DNA of 47,057 nt from Pseudomonadota bacterium (GCA_023419535.1 JAEZXX010000009.1:1-47057); one strand, 5' to 3'. Shown: positions 30,329 to 37,930, counted from the first letter of the stretch. The notes: a model not told the origin generated them from the sequence alone. Program-made: numbers and translations.

Positions 30329-31977
30329 GCCGCGACACCTACCCGCATTGGATGTTCGATGACTCCCCGATCGAGGACCCCGCCATCTTCAAGACGAAGA
30401 GCGGAGAGGAGATCGGGGGCGGCGAACGTGCCGTGCGGTTCATCCGAGCCGTTCGTCATCCGATCACCGGCCAGCCGTTTCAGCTCGATCGCCCCTATGA
30501 GCGCTTGATCCGGCGCATCTTCGGACCTCGTCATCCTGACGGGACACGCATCGTCAAGGAAGTCCCGGCTCTCATCCCGCGCGGGAACCGGAAGACGACG
30601 CTCGGGGCGGCAATCGCGCTCCTCATGTGCGCCGGTCCCGAGCGCCGGAAGTTCGGCCAGACAATCCTCGCGGCATACAACCGCGAACAGTCTGCCATCG
30701 CCTTCGACGAGGTGAAGGGGTTCGTCTCGAAGGACGCTGACGTGATCGTCAATCCGAAGATCGCCGACGCCTGCCAAGTGCGCGACTATGCGAATGAGAT
30801 CGAACACCTGAAAAGCGGCTCGATCATTCGGGCCATCGCCTCGGATCACGCCACGCAGAACGGCAAGACGCCGTATTTCGTCCTCTTCGACGAGTTGCAT
30901 CAGTGGACGAACGCCAAGCTTTACAACACGCTGCGCACGGGCCTCTCGAAGACGGGCGGCACGCTCGGGCTTGTGATCTCACAGTCCGGCCGTGGACAAG
31001 AGACCCTTGCTTTCGAGACCTACGAGTTCGCCAGGAAGGTCGCGGCTGGCGAGATCGAGAACCCCACGATCCTCCCGGTCCTTTTCGAGACCGATCCTGA
31101 CGCTGACATTTTCGACGAGGCTGTCTGGCACCGCGCCAACCCTGGCCTCCGCTACGGCTATCCCGATCTCGCGAGCTTCCGCACCGAGGCGCAGATGGCG
31201 CGCGAGCGCCCTGCCCTGCGGGACTCGTTCAAGAACGACAAGCTCAATATCTGGCTCGATCAGTCGCAGTCGCCGTTCGTCGAGATGGCCGTCTACGATC
31301 ACGGCAAGGCACCGATCGATTTCGACCGCTTGAAGGCCCAGCCCGCCTACGTTGCGATCGACATGTCGGTCACGACGGACCTGACGGCAGTCGTGACCGC
31401 GTGGCGCGATCCCGACGACGACGAGCACTTCATCGTCAGCCCCAAGTTCTTCTGTCCGGCGAACGAGCTGCGCAAGCGTGGCGACCGTGACGGCGTTCCC
31501 TACACCCGTTGGGCCGAGGAAGGTTTCATCACGCCGACTCCTGGCGACGTGATCGACTACCGCGCAATCGTCGAGCATGTCCGCAGCCTCTACGACGAGT
31601 TCAACGTCGCGGAAGTCGTCTACGATCGCGCGTATGCAATGCCCGTCGTCCTCGGGCTCCAGGATCACGGTATCGAGGCGCTGGCAATGCCCCTCGATCC
31701 GAAGTCTCAAGCGGCTGGCGTGGCCGTCATGGAGCGCGCCATCGGCGCTCGGAAGTTCCGGCACGGCGGACACCCCGTCCTCCGTTGGAACGTCGCCAAC
31801 GTCTCGATCTACACCGGCCCGTCCGGTCTCCGCACCATGCACAAGGGCAAGTCTACCGACCGGATCGACGGGGCCTTCGCCGCGTGGATGGCTGTCGCGC
31901 GCGCCGCTGCAAACCAGACCACCCACAACCCTCTCGCCGATCCCGACTGCGATCCCGCGTCGTGGTTCGCAGCATAG
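30325..31977 (+). CDS. terL: Terminase large subunit
   Basis: 550-residue packaging motor of the Terminase_1/HK97 class. ATPase: variant Walker A IPRGNRKTT near residue 90 (Arg where Gly is usual before Lys), Walker B FVLFDELHQW, coupling motif VISQSG. Nuclease: first Asp in AIDMSVTTDLTAVV, later VVYDRAY and DRIDGAFAAW. Full length, so packaging should be functional. ATGA overlap with terS. Confidence 0.93.
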   Translation: MSRDTYPHWMFDDSPIEDPAIFKTKSGEEIGGGERAVRFIRAVRHPITGQPFQLDRPYERLIRRIFGPRHPDGTRIVKEVPALIPRGNRKTTLGAAIALLMCAGPERRKFGQTILAAYNREQSAIAFDEVKGFVSKDADVIVNPKIADACQVRDYANEIEHLKSGSIIRAIASDHATQNGKTPYFVLFDELHQWTNAKLYNTLRTGLSKTGGTLGLVISQSGRGQETLAFETYEFARKVAAGEIENPTILPVLFETDPDADIFDEAVWHRANPGLRYGYPDLASFRTEAQMARERPALRDSFKNDKLNIWLDQSQSPFVEMAVYDHGKAPIDFDRLKAQPAYVAIDMSVTTDLTAVVTAWRDPDDDEHFIVSPKFFCPANELRKRGDRDGVPYTRWAEEGFITPTPGDVIDYRAIVEHVRSLYDEFNVAEVVYDRAYAMPVVLGLQDHGIEALAMPLDPKSQAAGVAVMERAIGARKFRHGGHPVLRWNVANVSIYTGPSGLRTMHKGKSTDRIDGAFAAWMAVARAAANQTTHNPLADPDCDPASWFAA

Positions 31978-31984
31978 GAAACCC

Positions 31985-34756
31985 ATGTCGAACGTCCCCG
32001 ATCTCTCCGTCCTCGTCGAAGCCCGGATCACGGCCCTTGAACGCAACATGGCGCGCGCGAACCGCGTCGTGGACCAGCGCGGCGGCCAGATGGAACGCCG
32101 CACCCGGCAGGCCGGCAAGCGCATGGAAGACGCGATGTCCTCCTCGACATCGAAGATCGCCACCTCGCTCGCGACCCTCGGAAAAGGCGCGCTCGGCGGC
32201 ATCATCGGCGCCGCGACCATTGGCGGCTTGACCGCCCTGGCCGGACGGCTCTCGGCCATCGCGGAAGGCGTGGCGAACATCGGCTCGGAAGCTCGTCGAG
32301 CCGGCGTCACGACGCGCACGTTCCAGGAATGGGGCCACGTCGCCACGCAGACGCGCATCCCGCTGGACGCCCTGATCGACGGCTTCAAAGAGCTGGCGAT
32401 CCGCGCTGACGAGTTCGTCGTCACCGGCAAGGGCTCCGGCGAAGAGTCCTTCAAGCGTCTCGGCTTCACCGCGTCCGATCTCGGGCGCCGGCTCCGCGAT
32501 CCCTCCGCGCTCATGCTGGAGATCATCGGCCGCATGGAGCGCCTTGATAAGGCGTCTCAAATCCGCGTTGCCGACGAGGTGTTCGGCGGCACGGCTGGCG
32601 AGCGGTTCGTCGAGCTGATGGGGATGGGCCGCGTCGGCATCGCCCAGCTCATCCAGGAGGCGAACGACTTCGGTCTCGTCCTCGAGGACGACGTGATCGC
32701 GAAGGCCGACGAGATCGATCGTCGGTTCAAGCTGATCGCCTCGACGATCGGGACGCACGTCAAGGGCGCCGTCGTCGAGCTGATCGACGGCATGTCCGAT
32801 CTCTTCGACGGCCTTCGCGCCGTAGAGCGCCAGCAAGACCACACGATCCAGTCCCGCCTCGGCGACATCTTCGAGGAGCGACAGGCCCTACTCGATCAGA
32901 TCGCTGAGATGGAGCGCCAGGACGCCGACCCGCTCTCGATCTTCCAGAACACGAACGAACTCTCGCTCTCGCGTGTCCGGCTCGAAGAGCTGACGGCCGA
33001 GGCCGCGCGTCTCAAGGACATCCTCGATCGCCGCAACGGCTATCCCGGCACGATCGAGGAGACCGGCGATCAGGCGCAGACCACGACGCCGGCCGTCCGC
33101 ACCCTGGCGAACGAGCTGGACGGCATCAATGCGGCGGGCGCAGCCGGCGCCAACGGCATCACGTCCTTCGCCGACGCCGTTCGCGCCCTCAAGAACGAAA
33201 TCCCTGGTCTGTCCGATCAGCTCGCCGAGCTGGACGCCAAGGCCCGGATCGAGACCGCCTATCGCGAGGCCGTCAGCCGCGCCCAGGATCGCGGTTCGAT
33301 CGATCAGGCTGAACGCCTCCGCAGCGAAGCCCTCTCGGCGCTGGAGACGGCGCCAGTCCGCGAGGCCGCATCGAAGGGGATGCTCGACTTGATCGCGCAC
33401 GTCGAGTCCGGCCGCGACGGCTATAACGCCACGTTGGATAACGGGCGCTGGACGAACGGTCCTCGCGAACTCGTCCGCATGACGATCGATGAAGTCCTCG
33501 CGCTCCAGAGCCGTATGCGGACGCCCGAGAACCGTGCGCTCTACGGCGACGGCAAAGGCTCCTCGGCTCTCGGCCGCTACCAGATCGTCGGCTCGACCCT
33601 TGCCGGCCTCAAGAAAGAACTCGGCCTGTCCGGCGACGAGTTCTTCGACGCGGCGATGCAGGACCGGATGGCCGAACAGCTCCTCCGTCGTCGCGGAAAC
33701 GATGTCGCCGGCCTTCGCAGCGAATGGGCCGGCCTTCGCCGCGTTGACGCCGATACGATCCGCAACGCCTACAACGGAACGTCTGTCGCCATGCCGGCGA
33801 TTGACCCTGGCATTCAATCGCAGCGCCAGGAGCGCGCCGACGAGGCGAAGCGCCAGGCCGAGACCTACGCCGAGATCATCGCGGGCGCCCAGGCGTTCAA
33901 AAGCGAGATGGCGCTGGAGCAACAGGCGCTCGATATGACCGCCCAGGCGGCGGCTCGCCTCCGCTACGAACAGCAGCTCCTGAACGACGCCCAGCGGGCC
34001 GGCATCGAACTCTCGCCGTTGCAGCGCCAGGAGCTTTCGAACGTCGCCGCGAAGATGGCGGAAGTCGAGTTCGCAACCATGAGCGCGGCCGAGGCCCAGG
34101 GCCGCGCGCAGGAGATGGCGCGCGAGTGGCAGAACATCGCGAACAGCGCCATGAAGGGCCTGATCTCCGATCTCGTCGCCGGGAAGGACGCTGGTGAGGC
34201 GTTCGCTGGCGTCCTTGGCAAGATCGCCGATCAGCTCATCAACATGGCGGTCGATCAGCTCTTCGCGAGCGCCTTCCCGGCCCAGGGGGCGAAAGGATCT
34301 GCCGGGGGCAGCTCCGGCAATTGGCTGGCCGTCGCCGGGAAAGTCGTGGGCTCGCTCTTCGGCCTTGGCTTCTCGACCGGCGGGCACGTTCGCGGCCCTG
34401 GCACCGGCACGTCCGACTCGATCCCGGCTCGCCTGTCGGATGGGGAGTTCGTCGTGAACGCCCAGGCGACCGCTCGCAACCGTGCGCTCCTCGAACAGAT
34501 CAATGCGGGCTCCGTCGCCGGCTTCTCCTCGGGCGGGCTCGTCGGCGCGGCCTCGAACTCTTCGGCGCCCAGCTCGGGCCCGGCATCAATCACCCTGGCG
34601 CCGACCGTGACCGTGAACGCGAGCGGCGGCGATGCAGCGACCAACGCCGATCTCGCGAAGCAGACCTCGAAGGCCGTCGAGCGATCCATGCGCGCCCTTG
34701 TGCAGGACGAGCTACTGCGCGCTATGCGCCCAGGGAATGTGATGGGCCGTCGCTGA
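31985..34756 (+). CDS. Tape measure protein with embedded muramidase-like domain
   Basis: 923 residues. N-terminal coiled region (MARANRVVDQRGGQMERR), hydrophobic TLGKGALGGIIGAATIGGL around 65-85, long helical segments, then a lysozyme-like insert at about 464-590 (LIAHVESGRDGYN with candidate catalytic Glu474; KGSSALGRYQIV). The C-terminal part has QEMAREWQNIANSAMKGLI and ARLSDGEFVVNAQATARN typical of lambda gpH-type tape measures. With the usual 1.5 angstrom per residue relation the tail would be about 140 nm. The muramidase could open peptidoglycan during DNA entry. Last gene of the operon. Confidence 0.9.
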   Translation: MSNVPDLSVLVEARITALERNMARANRVVDQRGGQMERRTRQAGKRMEDAMSSSTSKIATSLATLGKGALGGIIGAATIGGLTALAGRLSAIAEGVANIGSEARRAGVTTRTFQEWGHVATQTRIPLDALIDGFKELAIRADEFVVTGKGSGEESFKRLGFTASDLGRRLRDPSALMLEIIGRMERLDKASQIRVADEVFGGTAGERFVELMGMGRVGIAQLIQEANDFGLVLEDDVIAKADEIDRRFKLIASTIGTHVKGAVVELIDGMSDLFDGLRAVERQQDHTIQSRLGDIFEERQALLDQIAEMERQDADPLSIFQNTNELSLSRVRLEELTAEAARLKDILDRRNGYPGTIEETGDQAQTTTPAVRTLANELDGINAAGAAGANGITSFADAVRALKNEIPGLSDQLAELDAKARIETAYREAVSRAQDRGSIDQAERLRSEALSALETAPVREAASKGMLDLIAHVESGRDGYNATLDNGRWTNGPRELVRMTIDEVLALQSRMRTPENRALYGDGKGSSALGRYQIVGSTLAGLKKELGLSGDEFFDAAMQDRMAEQLLRRRGNDVAGLRSEWAGLRRVDADTIRNAYNGTSVAMPAIDPGIQSQRQERADEAKRQAETYAEIIAGAQAFKSEMALEQQALDMTAQAAARLRYEQQLLNDAQRAGIELSPLQRQELSNVAAKMAEVEFATMSAAEAQGRAQEMAREWQNIANSAMKGLISDLVAGKDAGEAFAGVLGKIADQLINMAVDQLFASAFPAQGAKGSAGGSSGNWLAVAGKVVGSLFGLGFSTGGHVRGPGTGTSDSIPARLSDGEFVVNAQATARNRALLEQINAGSVAGFSSGGLVGAASNSSAPSSGPASITLAPTVTVNASGGDAATNADLAKQTSKAVERSMRALVQDELLRAMRPGNVMGRR

Positions 34757-34765
34757 CGATTACCG

Positions 34766-34891
34766 TTGCCGCGATCGACCGCGATTTGATACTATAGCCG
34801 AAGCATCCACGGCGCGCTGCATGTCGCAATGCACTTCGCAAAAGTGGAGGCAAAAGAGAGGGCCGCTCCACCTACCACAATGGAGCGACCC
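34766..34891 (+). promoter_or_regulatory. Promoter and leader hairpin before the initiator-like gene
   Basis: TTGCCG (34766-34771), 18-base spacer, TACTAT (34790-34795). About 65 bases downstream a hairpin with 11-base arms GGGCCGCTCCA (34860-34870) and TGGAGCGACCC (34881-34891), one mismatch, loop of 10. It has an A-rich 5' side and only a short T pair after it, so it may be a terminator for the tape-measure transcript, an attenuator in the rep leader, or a single-strand feature recognised by the initiator. Confidence 0.5.
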
Positions 34892-34940
34892 TTGATGTCC
34901 AATAAGCTTCCGACGGCTTCAAGAACGAGAATATGATAGC

Positions 34941-36326
34941 GTGAACCTCTCCGAACGACAAGCAAAAACGGATGGTTTGCGCCTCGTTGCATCGTCAATC
35001 GACGAGCAATCCGCATGGCAGATCGCCGGCATCCTGGACGCGCTCGACGAGATCGAGGCACCCGCCGACGAGACCCCATGCATCGATCTCGCCGGTATGT
35101 CGCTCGTCGAAGTCGAAGCCGCGCTCTCGGCTCTCCCGGACGTTCTCGCGACGAGTTTTGTAAATCAGGCACCCCGCCCCGAGAACTTCCTGGAGCGGTT
35201 CCGGCGCCTTGTGGCGCAGGGCCTTGAGCCTTGCGACGTGTTGCTCCAGACGGGGCGCCCGAGCGCGTCGTCCTTTAGTAAGGGGGGCACACCCTCCCCC
35301 TCTCACCACACCGTCACCCCGTCAGCCGTCACCTCGAACACGTCCGCCGCAGCACGTCCGCTCTCGATCAGTCAGCGCGCACTCTCCTCGCTCCAGGCAA
35401 AACGTCCGGCGCCGGCCCGAGCAACCGTTCGCAAGAGGAGCGGCGCGCATCGCCGCGACGAGTATGACGCCGTGCTCGCCTTCCGTCGTCTCCAGGCAAT
35501 CCCCAACACGGTTCCGCTCAAGGTCGATCTCAACCTCTCTGACGAGATCATCCGGGGCGCCCTCGCCAGCAAGCAGGCGCCGACCGATTGGCTCCGTCGT
35601 CGCATCCTCCGGTATCTCGCGCCGATCCTCGGGCCGCAGCCGGCGCTCATGCTCGCCACAGGCATCAAGTCGAAGGGCGGGCCACGTTTGCACGTCCACG
35701 CTATCCTGGCCGTCCCGTCTGATCTCATCCCGGCCGTGGGAGACGCTCTCCGGGCAGCGGGCGGAGAAGTCCCGTCTCGTTTCCGGAAGCGCCAGCTCGA
35801 CGCCAGGATCGCCAGCACGGCGGGCGCGGCAGTCTACCTTTTCGAGAACTCGATCGAGGCGCAACAGTCCGGCCTGGTGCGCGGCAAGACGTTCGTTGTC
35901 TCGAACTTGCTCCGGTCCAAGTCAATTGATCAGTCAAAATTGACTTATACATACGAAGACGAAAATAAATCTTCGAGCGAACGGAACAAAATCGTTGAAC
36001 GCGAGAATCCAACCTGCGATTATTCTCTTGCGTCGTCCGGCGCGAACAACCCGCCCCTTGAGGAACCGACTTCCGTGATCGCCACGCAGACCGCAGACAC
36101 CTACCTCCCGGCCGAGACCTACACGAACGTCGTGGAAGCCCTCGTCGGGCTCGCGAAGACGCTTCACGCGGCGTCATTCGATCACGACGCGATCCGCGCG
36201 TTCCTCGGGGAAAGCCTCAACGTCTGGCCGCAGGAAGTCGCCGACGATCTTGACGCCGAGCGCTACCAGGAGCGCATTGCGGGACGCTTCCCGACGCCGA
36301 CGCATGTCAGCCTTGTGGCCGAATAG
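34941..36326 (+). CDS. Probable HUH-type replication initiator
   Basis: 461 residues, GTG start. The central part resembles HUH endonucleases: a first beta motif PLKVDLNL (about 191-198), the metal-binding pair His251-Val-His253 in GPRLHVHAILAV, and a candidate nucleophile Tyr299 in AAVYLFEN. The N-terminal 130 residues are of unknown type and are followed by a low-complexity Ser/Thr/Pro/Ala stretch (about 112-160); the C-terminal 100 residues are also unrecognised. No named family is recognised with certainty. Position directly before a DnaA-box cluster supports a replication role. A relaxase-like or other nucleic-acid-binding function is possible. Codon usage looks less GC-biased around 35.93-36.03 kb than in the rest of the element. 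Confidence 0.5.
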   Translation: MNLSERQAKTDGLRLVASSIDEQSAWQIAGILDALDEIEAPADETPCIDLAGMSLVEVEAALSALPDVLATSFVNQAPRPENFLERFRRLVAQGLEPCDVLLQTGRPSASSFSKGGTPSPSHHTVTPSAVTSNTSAAARPLSISQRALSSLQAKRPAPARATVRKRSGAHRRDEYDAVLAFRRLQAIPNTVPLKVDLNLSDEIIRGALASKQAPTDWLRRRILRYLAPILGPQPALMLATGIKSKGGPRLHVHAILAVPSDLIPAVGDALRAAGGEVPSRFRKRQLDARIASTAGAAVYLFENSIEAQQSGLVRGKTFVVSNLLRSKSIDQSKLTYTYEDENKSSSERNKIVERENPTCDYSLASSGANNPPLEEPTSVIATQTADTYLPAETYTNVVEALVGLAKTLHAASFDHDAIRAFLGESLNVWPQEVADDLDAERYQERIAGRFPTPTHVSLVAE

Positions 36327-36416
36327 TCTCCCGGTGCTGGCAAAGAAGTCGAGCGCAACGCACCAGCCCTCGAGGACCTTTCCGGCGCTGCCTGACCCTG
36401 ATACGAAAGCGGTAGC

Positions 36417-36561
36417 GGCGTCACGGTTTTGGAGACCGTGACGCCATATCCGTCGCCCTTCTGGAAGGGGCAGCGGCAGTCCCCGAGGCCCTTATGGAAG
36501 GGGCCAAGGTTAGTCAGTCGAAGGCGCTACGTTGCTGGGGAGCACTCGGCGCCTTCGACTG
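36417..36561. repeat. Array of four hairpins (structured RNA or origin element)
   Basis: Hairpin 1: GGCGTCACGGT / ACCGTGACGCC, loop of 7 (36417-36445). Hairpins 2 and 3: near-identical 17-mers GCCCTTCTGGAAGGGGC (36455-36471) and GCCCTTATGGAAGGGGC (36488-36504), each a short stem with a four-base loop. Hairpin 4: 13-bp perfect arms CAGTCGAAGGCGC / GCGCCTTCGACTG around a 21-base loop (36515-36561). Hairpin 1 could end the initiator transcript. The rest is far more structure than a terminator needs. Confidence 0.7.
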
Positions 36562-36608
36562 CCAAGTCTTAGCATAGCTGCTGGTGCTCGGGTAACGACA
36601 CGCAGGCC

Positions 36609-36782
36609 TTATCCCCAAAAGACGACACGCTCGATCTGTGGATAACCTGTGGATTAGTGTGGAAAACCGCCCTCTCCACACTGTAATCATTCGGTTTTTT
36701 GGATCGTCTCGCTAAATTTCCCGCCCTGTGGATTGCGGGGAGGATTGTGGATAACCTCGCTTGTGTTCCTGTTGTGTTCCTG
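36609..36782. other. Origin-like DnaA-box cluster
   Basis: Two perfect DnaA boxes TGTGGATAA at 36637-36645 and 36746-36754. Near matches in the same direction: TGTGGATTA (36648), TGTGGAAAA (36658), TGTGGATTG (36727). An inverted near match TTATCCCCA at 36609-36617. An AT-rich stretch lies inside the cluster (about 36680-36720). Two TGTGTTCCTG direct repeats follow near 36762-36782. This density in a GC-rich genome, right after an initiator-like gene, suggests a replication origin for the excised element. Confidence 0.65.
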
Positions 36783-36799
36783 CGAGGAGTTAGGAGTCG

Positions 36800-37249
36800 A
36801 TGGCACGTTTGACCACTGACGAGTTTCGCGAGCTGAGCCGCCTCTACTATGAGCGGCGGATCGAGCACAGTCGGACTGCCATGCAGCTTCAAGGCGACTA
36901 TGGAAAATGGCTCGTCGCCTCGCTCCTCCTCACGCATGGCGGTGCGTTCGTTTTCCTCGCCCAAGGTGAGGAGTTCGGCCAGCGTATCCTCGCGGCAATC
37001 CATTGGTGGCTCGTTGCAGGGCTTTTCTTGGCGTTAATTACCGGATTCGTGACGTGGCTGAACTGGAGCCTCCATTGGCGCGTCTTCGACGAAACGACCT
37101 CACCGGACATGATCTACGATACCGAGCGCTGGCCGAAGGATCATAAGTTAGATCCATGGATCGACCGGACGTTCTACGGAGCGATAGTGTTTGGGCTACT
37201 CTCTGCGGGCTGTATTTTCGGAGCTGCCATCGCAGCCCCAGGTGTTTAA
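36800..37249 (+). CDS. Small membrane protein of unknown function
   Basis: 149 residues with a strong GAGGAGTTAGGAG ribosome site. A cytoplasmic helical start (TTDEFRELSRLYYERRIEH) precedes three hydrophobic segments at about 37-56, 67-90 and 123-147. No family recognised. Its place beside the origin and away from the virion operon suggests expression in the integrated state, such as exclusion or maintenance. A holin-like role is conceivable, but no endolysin accompanies it. Confidence 0.75.
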   Translation: MARLTTDEFRELSRLYYERRIEHSRTAMQLQGDYGKWLVASLLLTHGGAFVFLAQGEEFGQRILAAIHWWLVAGLFLALITGFVTWLNWSLHWRVFDETTSPDMIYDTERWPKDHKLDPWIDRTFYGAIVFGLLSAGCIFGAAIAAPGV

Positions 37250-37259
37250 CAATCCCGCG

Positions 37260-37661
37260 TCAGCAAGCGTATGAGGTGGAGATTGCTTTTCGAGTGAGGA
37301 GATACCCTGACAAGACATGATCACTCGGATTGTCGTCGATATACTTCGCTACGACTTCCACCAGTATCGAGCTAGGAACGCCGAGCGTTCTGCATATGTC
37401 GAGCGTGGTCGCACCGTTCCGGTCAATCTCTTCGATACTTATCGTATCGAGAACACCAAGCACGTAGGCACGGCATTGTGCACTTTCGTAACCCAATTGT
37501 GGGTCGCCTCTCATACCAGCCCGCACAAATTCCAGATATGACCGGCAATATACAGCAAGCGAGGTGCCTTCCATGTGGATAGCATATTGCTTTTGATTTT
37601 GAGCCACCGAGGGCACCAGGAACGAGATCCATCCCAGCGTTGCTAAAATTACCAATCTCAT
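37260..37661 (-). CDS. Rap1a/Tai-like periplasmic immunity-type protein
   Basis: 133 residues on the opposite strand from nearly all element genes. Signal peptide MRLVILATLGWISFLVPSVA with cleavage after VA. Mature part has four cysteines (39, 63, 90, 133) and the pattern YCRSYLEFVRAG, CRAYVLGVLDTIS, ICRTLGVPSSILVEVVAKYI and a C-terminal ...YAC typical of the Rap1a/Tai family, whose characterised members neutralise peptidoglycan-amidase effectors of type VI secretion. No effector gene is seen nearby. It looks like a lysogenic-conversion gene (moron) protecting the host envelope; that role is inferred. Confidence 0.75.
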   Translation of the reverse strand: MRLVILATLGWISFLVPSVAQNQKQYAIHMEGTSLAVYCRSYLEFVRAGMRGDPQLGYESAQCRAYVLGVLDTISIEEIDRNGATTLDICRTLGVPSSILVEVVAKYIDDNPSDHVLSGYLLTRKAISTSYAC

Positions 37662-37760
37662 ACGTCCGTTGCCTCGATAAAGATTCGGTCACGTCTGGGT
37701 TCGGAAATGGATGGTGCCGAGAATTCGCACGATCATGCAACAGGAGTCGATCCGGTTTCC

Positions 37761-37799
37761 TGTTCCGCAGAACTGTTCCGGAATGCTGTTCCGGCCGTC
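37761..37799. repeat. Three tandem 13-bp repeats near attR
   Basis: TGTTCCGCAGAAC, TGTTCCGGAATGC and TGTTCCGGCCGTC start at 37761, 37774 and 37787, exactly 13 bp apart. The middle copy shares TGTTCCGGAATG with the pair beside attL. Their spacing and location 40-75 bases from the core suggest integrase or excision-factor arm sites. Confidence 0.7.
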
Positions 37800-37835
37800 T
37801 ACCTAAGTGTTTGTTTTTGCTTGCAAATCAGCCGA

Positions 37836-37852
37836 TGGCTGGGGCGCCTGGA
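37836..37852. repeat. attR core (17 bp) within tRNA-Gln
   Basis: TGGCTGGGGCGCCTGGA, identical to 20598-20614, covering the CCA end, acceptor 3' strand and part of the T arm of tRNA-Gln. Recombination between the copies would release a 17,238-bp circle and leave one intact tRNA gene. Confidence 0.9.
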
Positions 37853-37910
37853 TTCGAACCAGGGAATGGCGGTACCAAAAACCGCTGCCTTACCGCTTGG
37901 CTACGCCCCA
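37836..37910 (-). tRNA. tRNA-Gln (UUG anticodon), integration site
   Basis: 75-base minus-strand cloverleaf with encoded CCA: acceptor TGGGGCG/CGCCCCA, D arm TAGCCAAGCGGTAAGGCA, anticodon loop TTTTGGT in a GCGGT/ACCGC stem, T arm CCTGGTTCGAATCCAGG. Intact although its 3' end serves as the attachment core. Confidence 0.97.
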
Positions 37911-37930
37911 AGGCCTCGCTGGTGTGCGCT

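Larger units (their letters stand above)
20598..37835 (+). mobile_element. 17.2-kb tRNA-Gln-integrated prophage-like / phage-plasmid-like element
   Basis: Bounded by identical 17-bp copies at 20598-20614 and 37836-37852, the latter being the 3' end of intact tRNA-Gln. It encodes a tyrosine recombinase, a one-strand head/tail operon (22.6-34.8 kb), a HUH-like initiator, an origin-like DnaA-box region, a membrane protein and a Rap1a/Tai-like protein. Head genes look complete (portal, protease, capsid, connectors, TerS, TerL). Tail genes include tube, two chaperone-like proteins, tape measure and gpM, but no tail tip, fibre, endolysin, holin or repressor is found. Gene order is permuted relative to lambdoid/HK97-like phages. 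It could be a degraded prophage, a minimal phage-plasmid, or a satellite depending on a helper or host GTA. Confidence 0.88.

Noticed and set aside
22619..34756. Gene transfer agent cluster
   Set aside because: Several proteins resemble GTA families, but the integrase, exact att repeats, origin-like region and non-GTA gene order argue for a mobile element.
36417..36561. CRISPR array
   Set aside because: Only two near-identical 17-mers 16 bases apart, no regular spacers and no cas genes; better explained as RNA/DNA hairpins.
20598..37835. Capsid-forming PICI-type satellite as a firm identification
   Set aside because: Head genes, integrase and replication module fit, but the element also carries tail tube, tape measure, chaperones and gpM, which that satellite class is known to lack. 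Kept only as a possibility.
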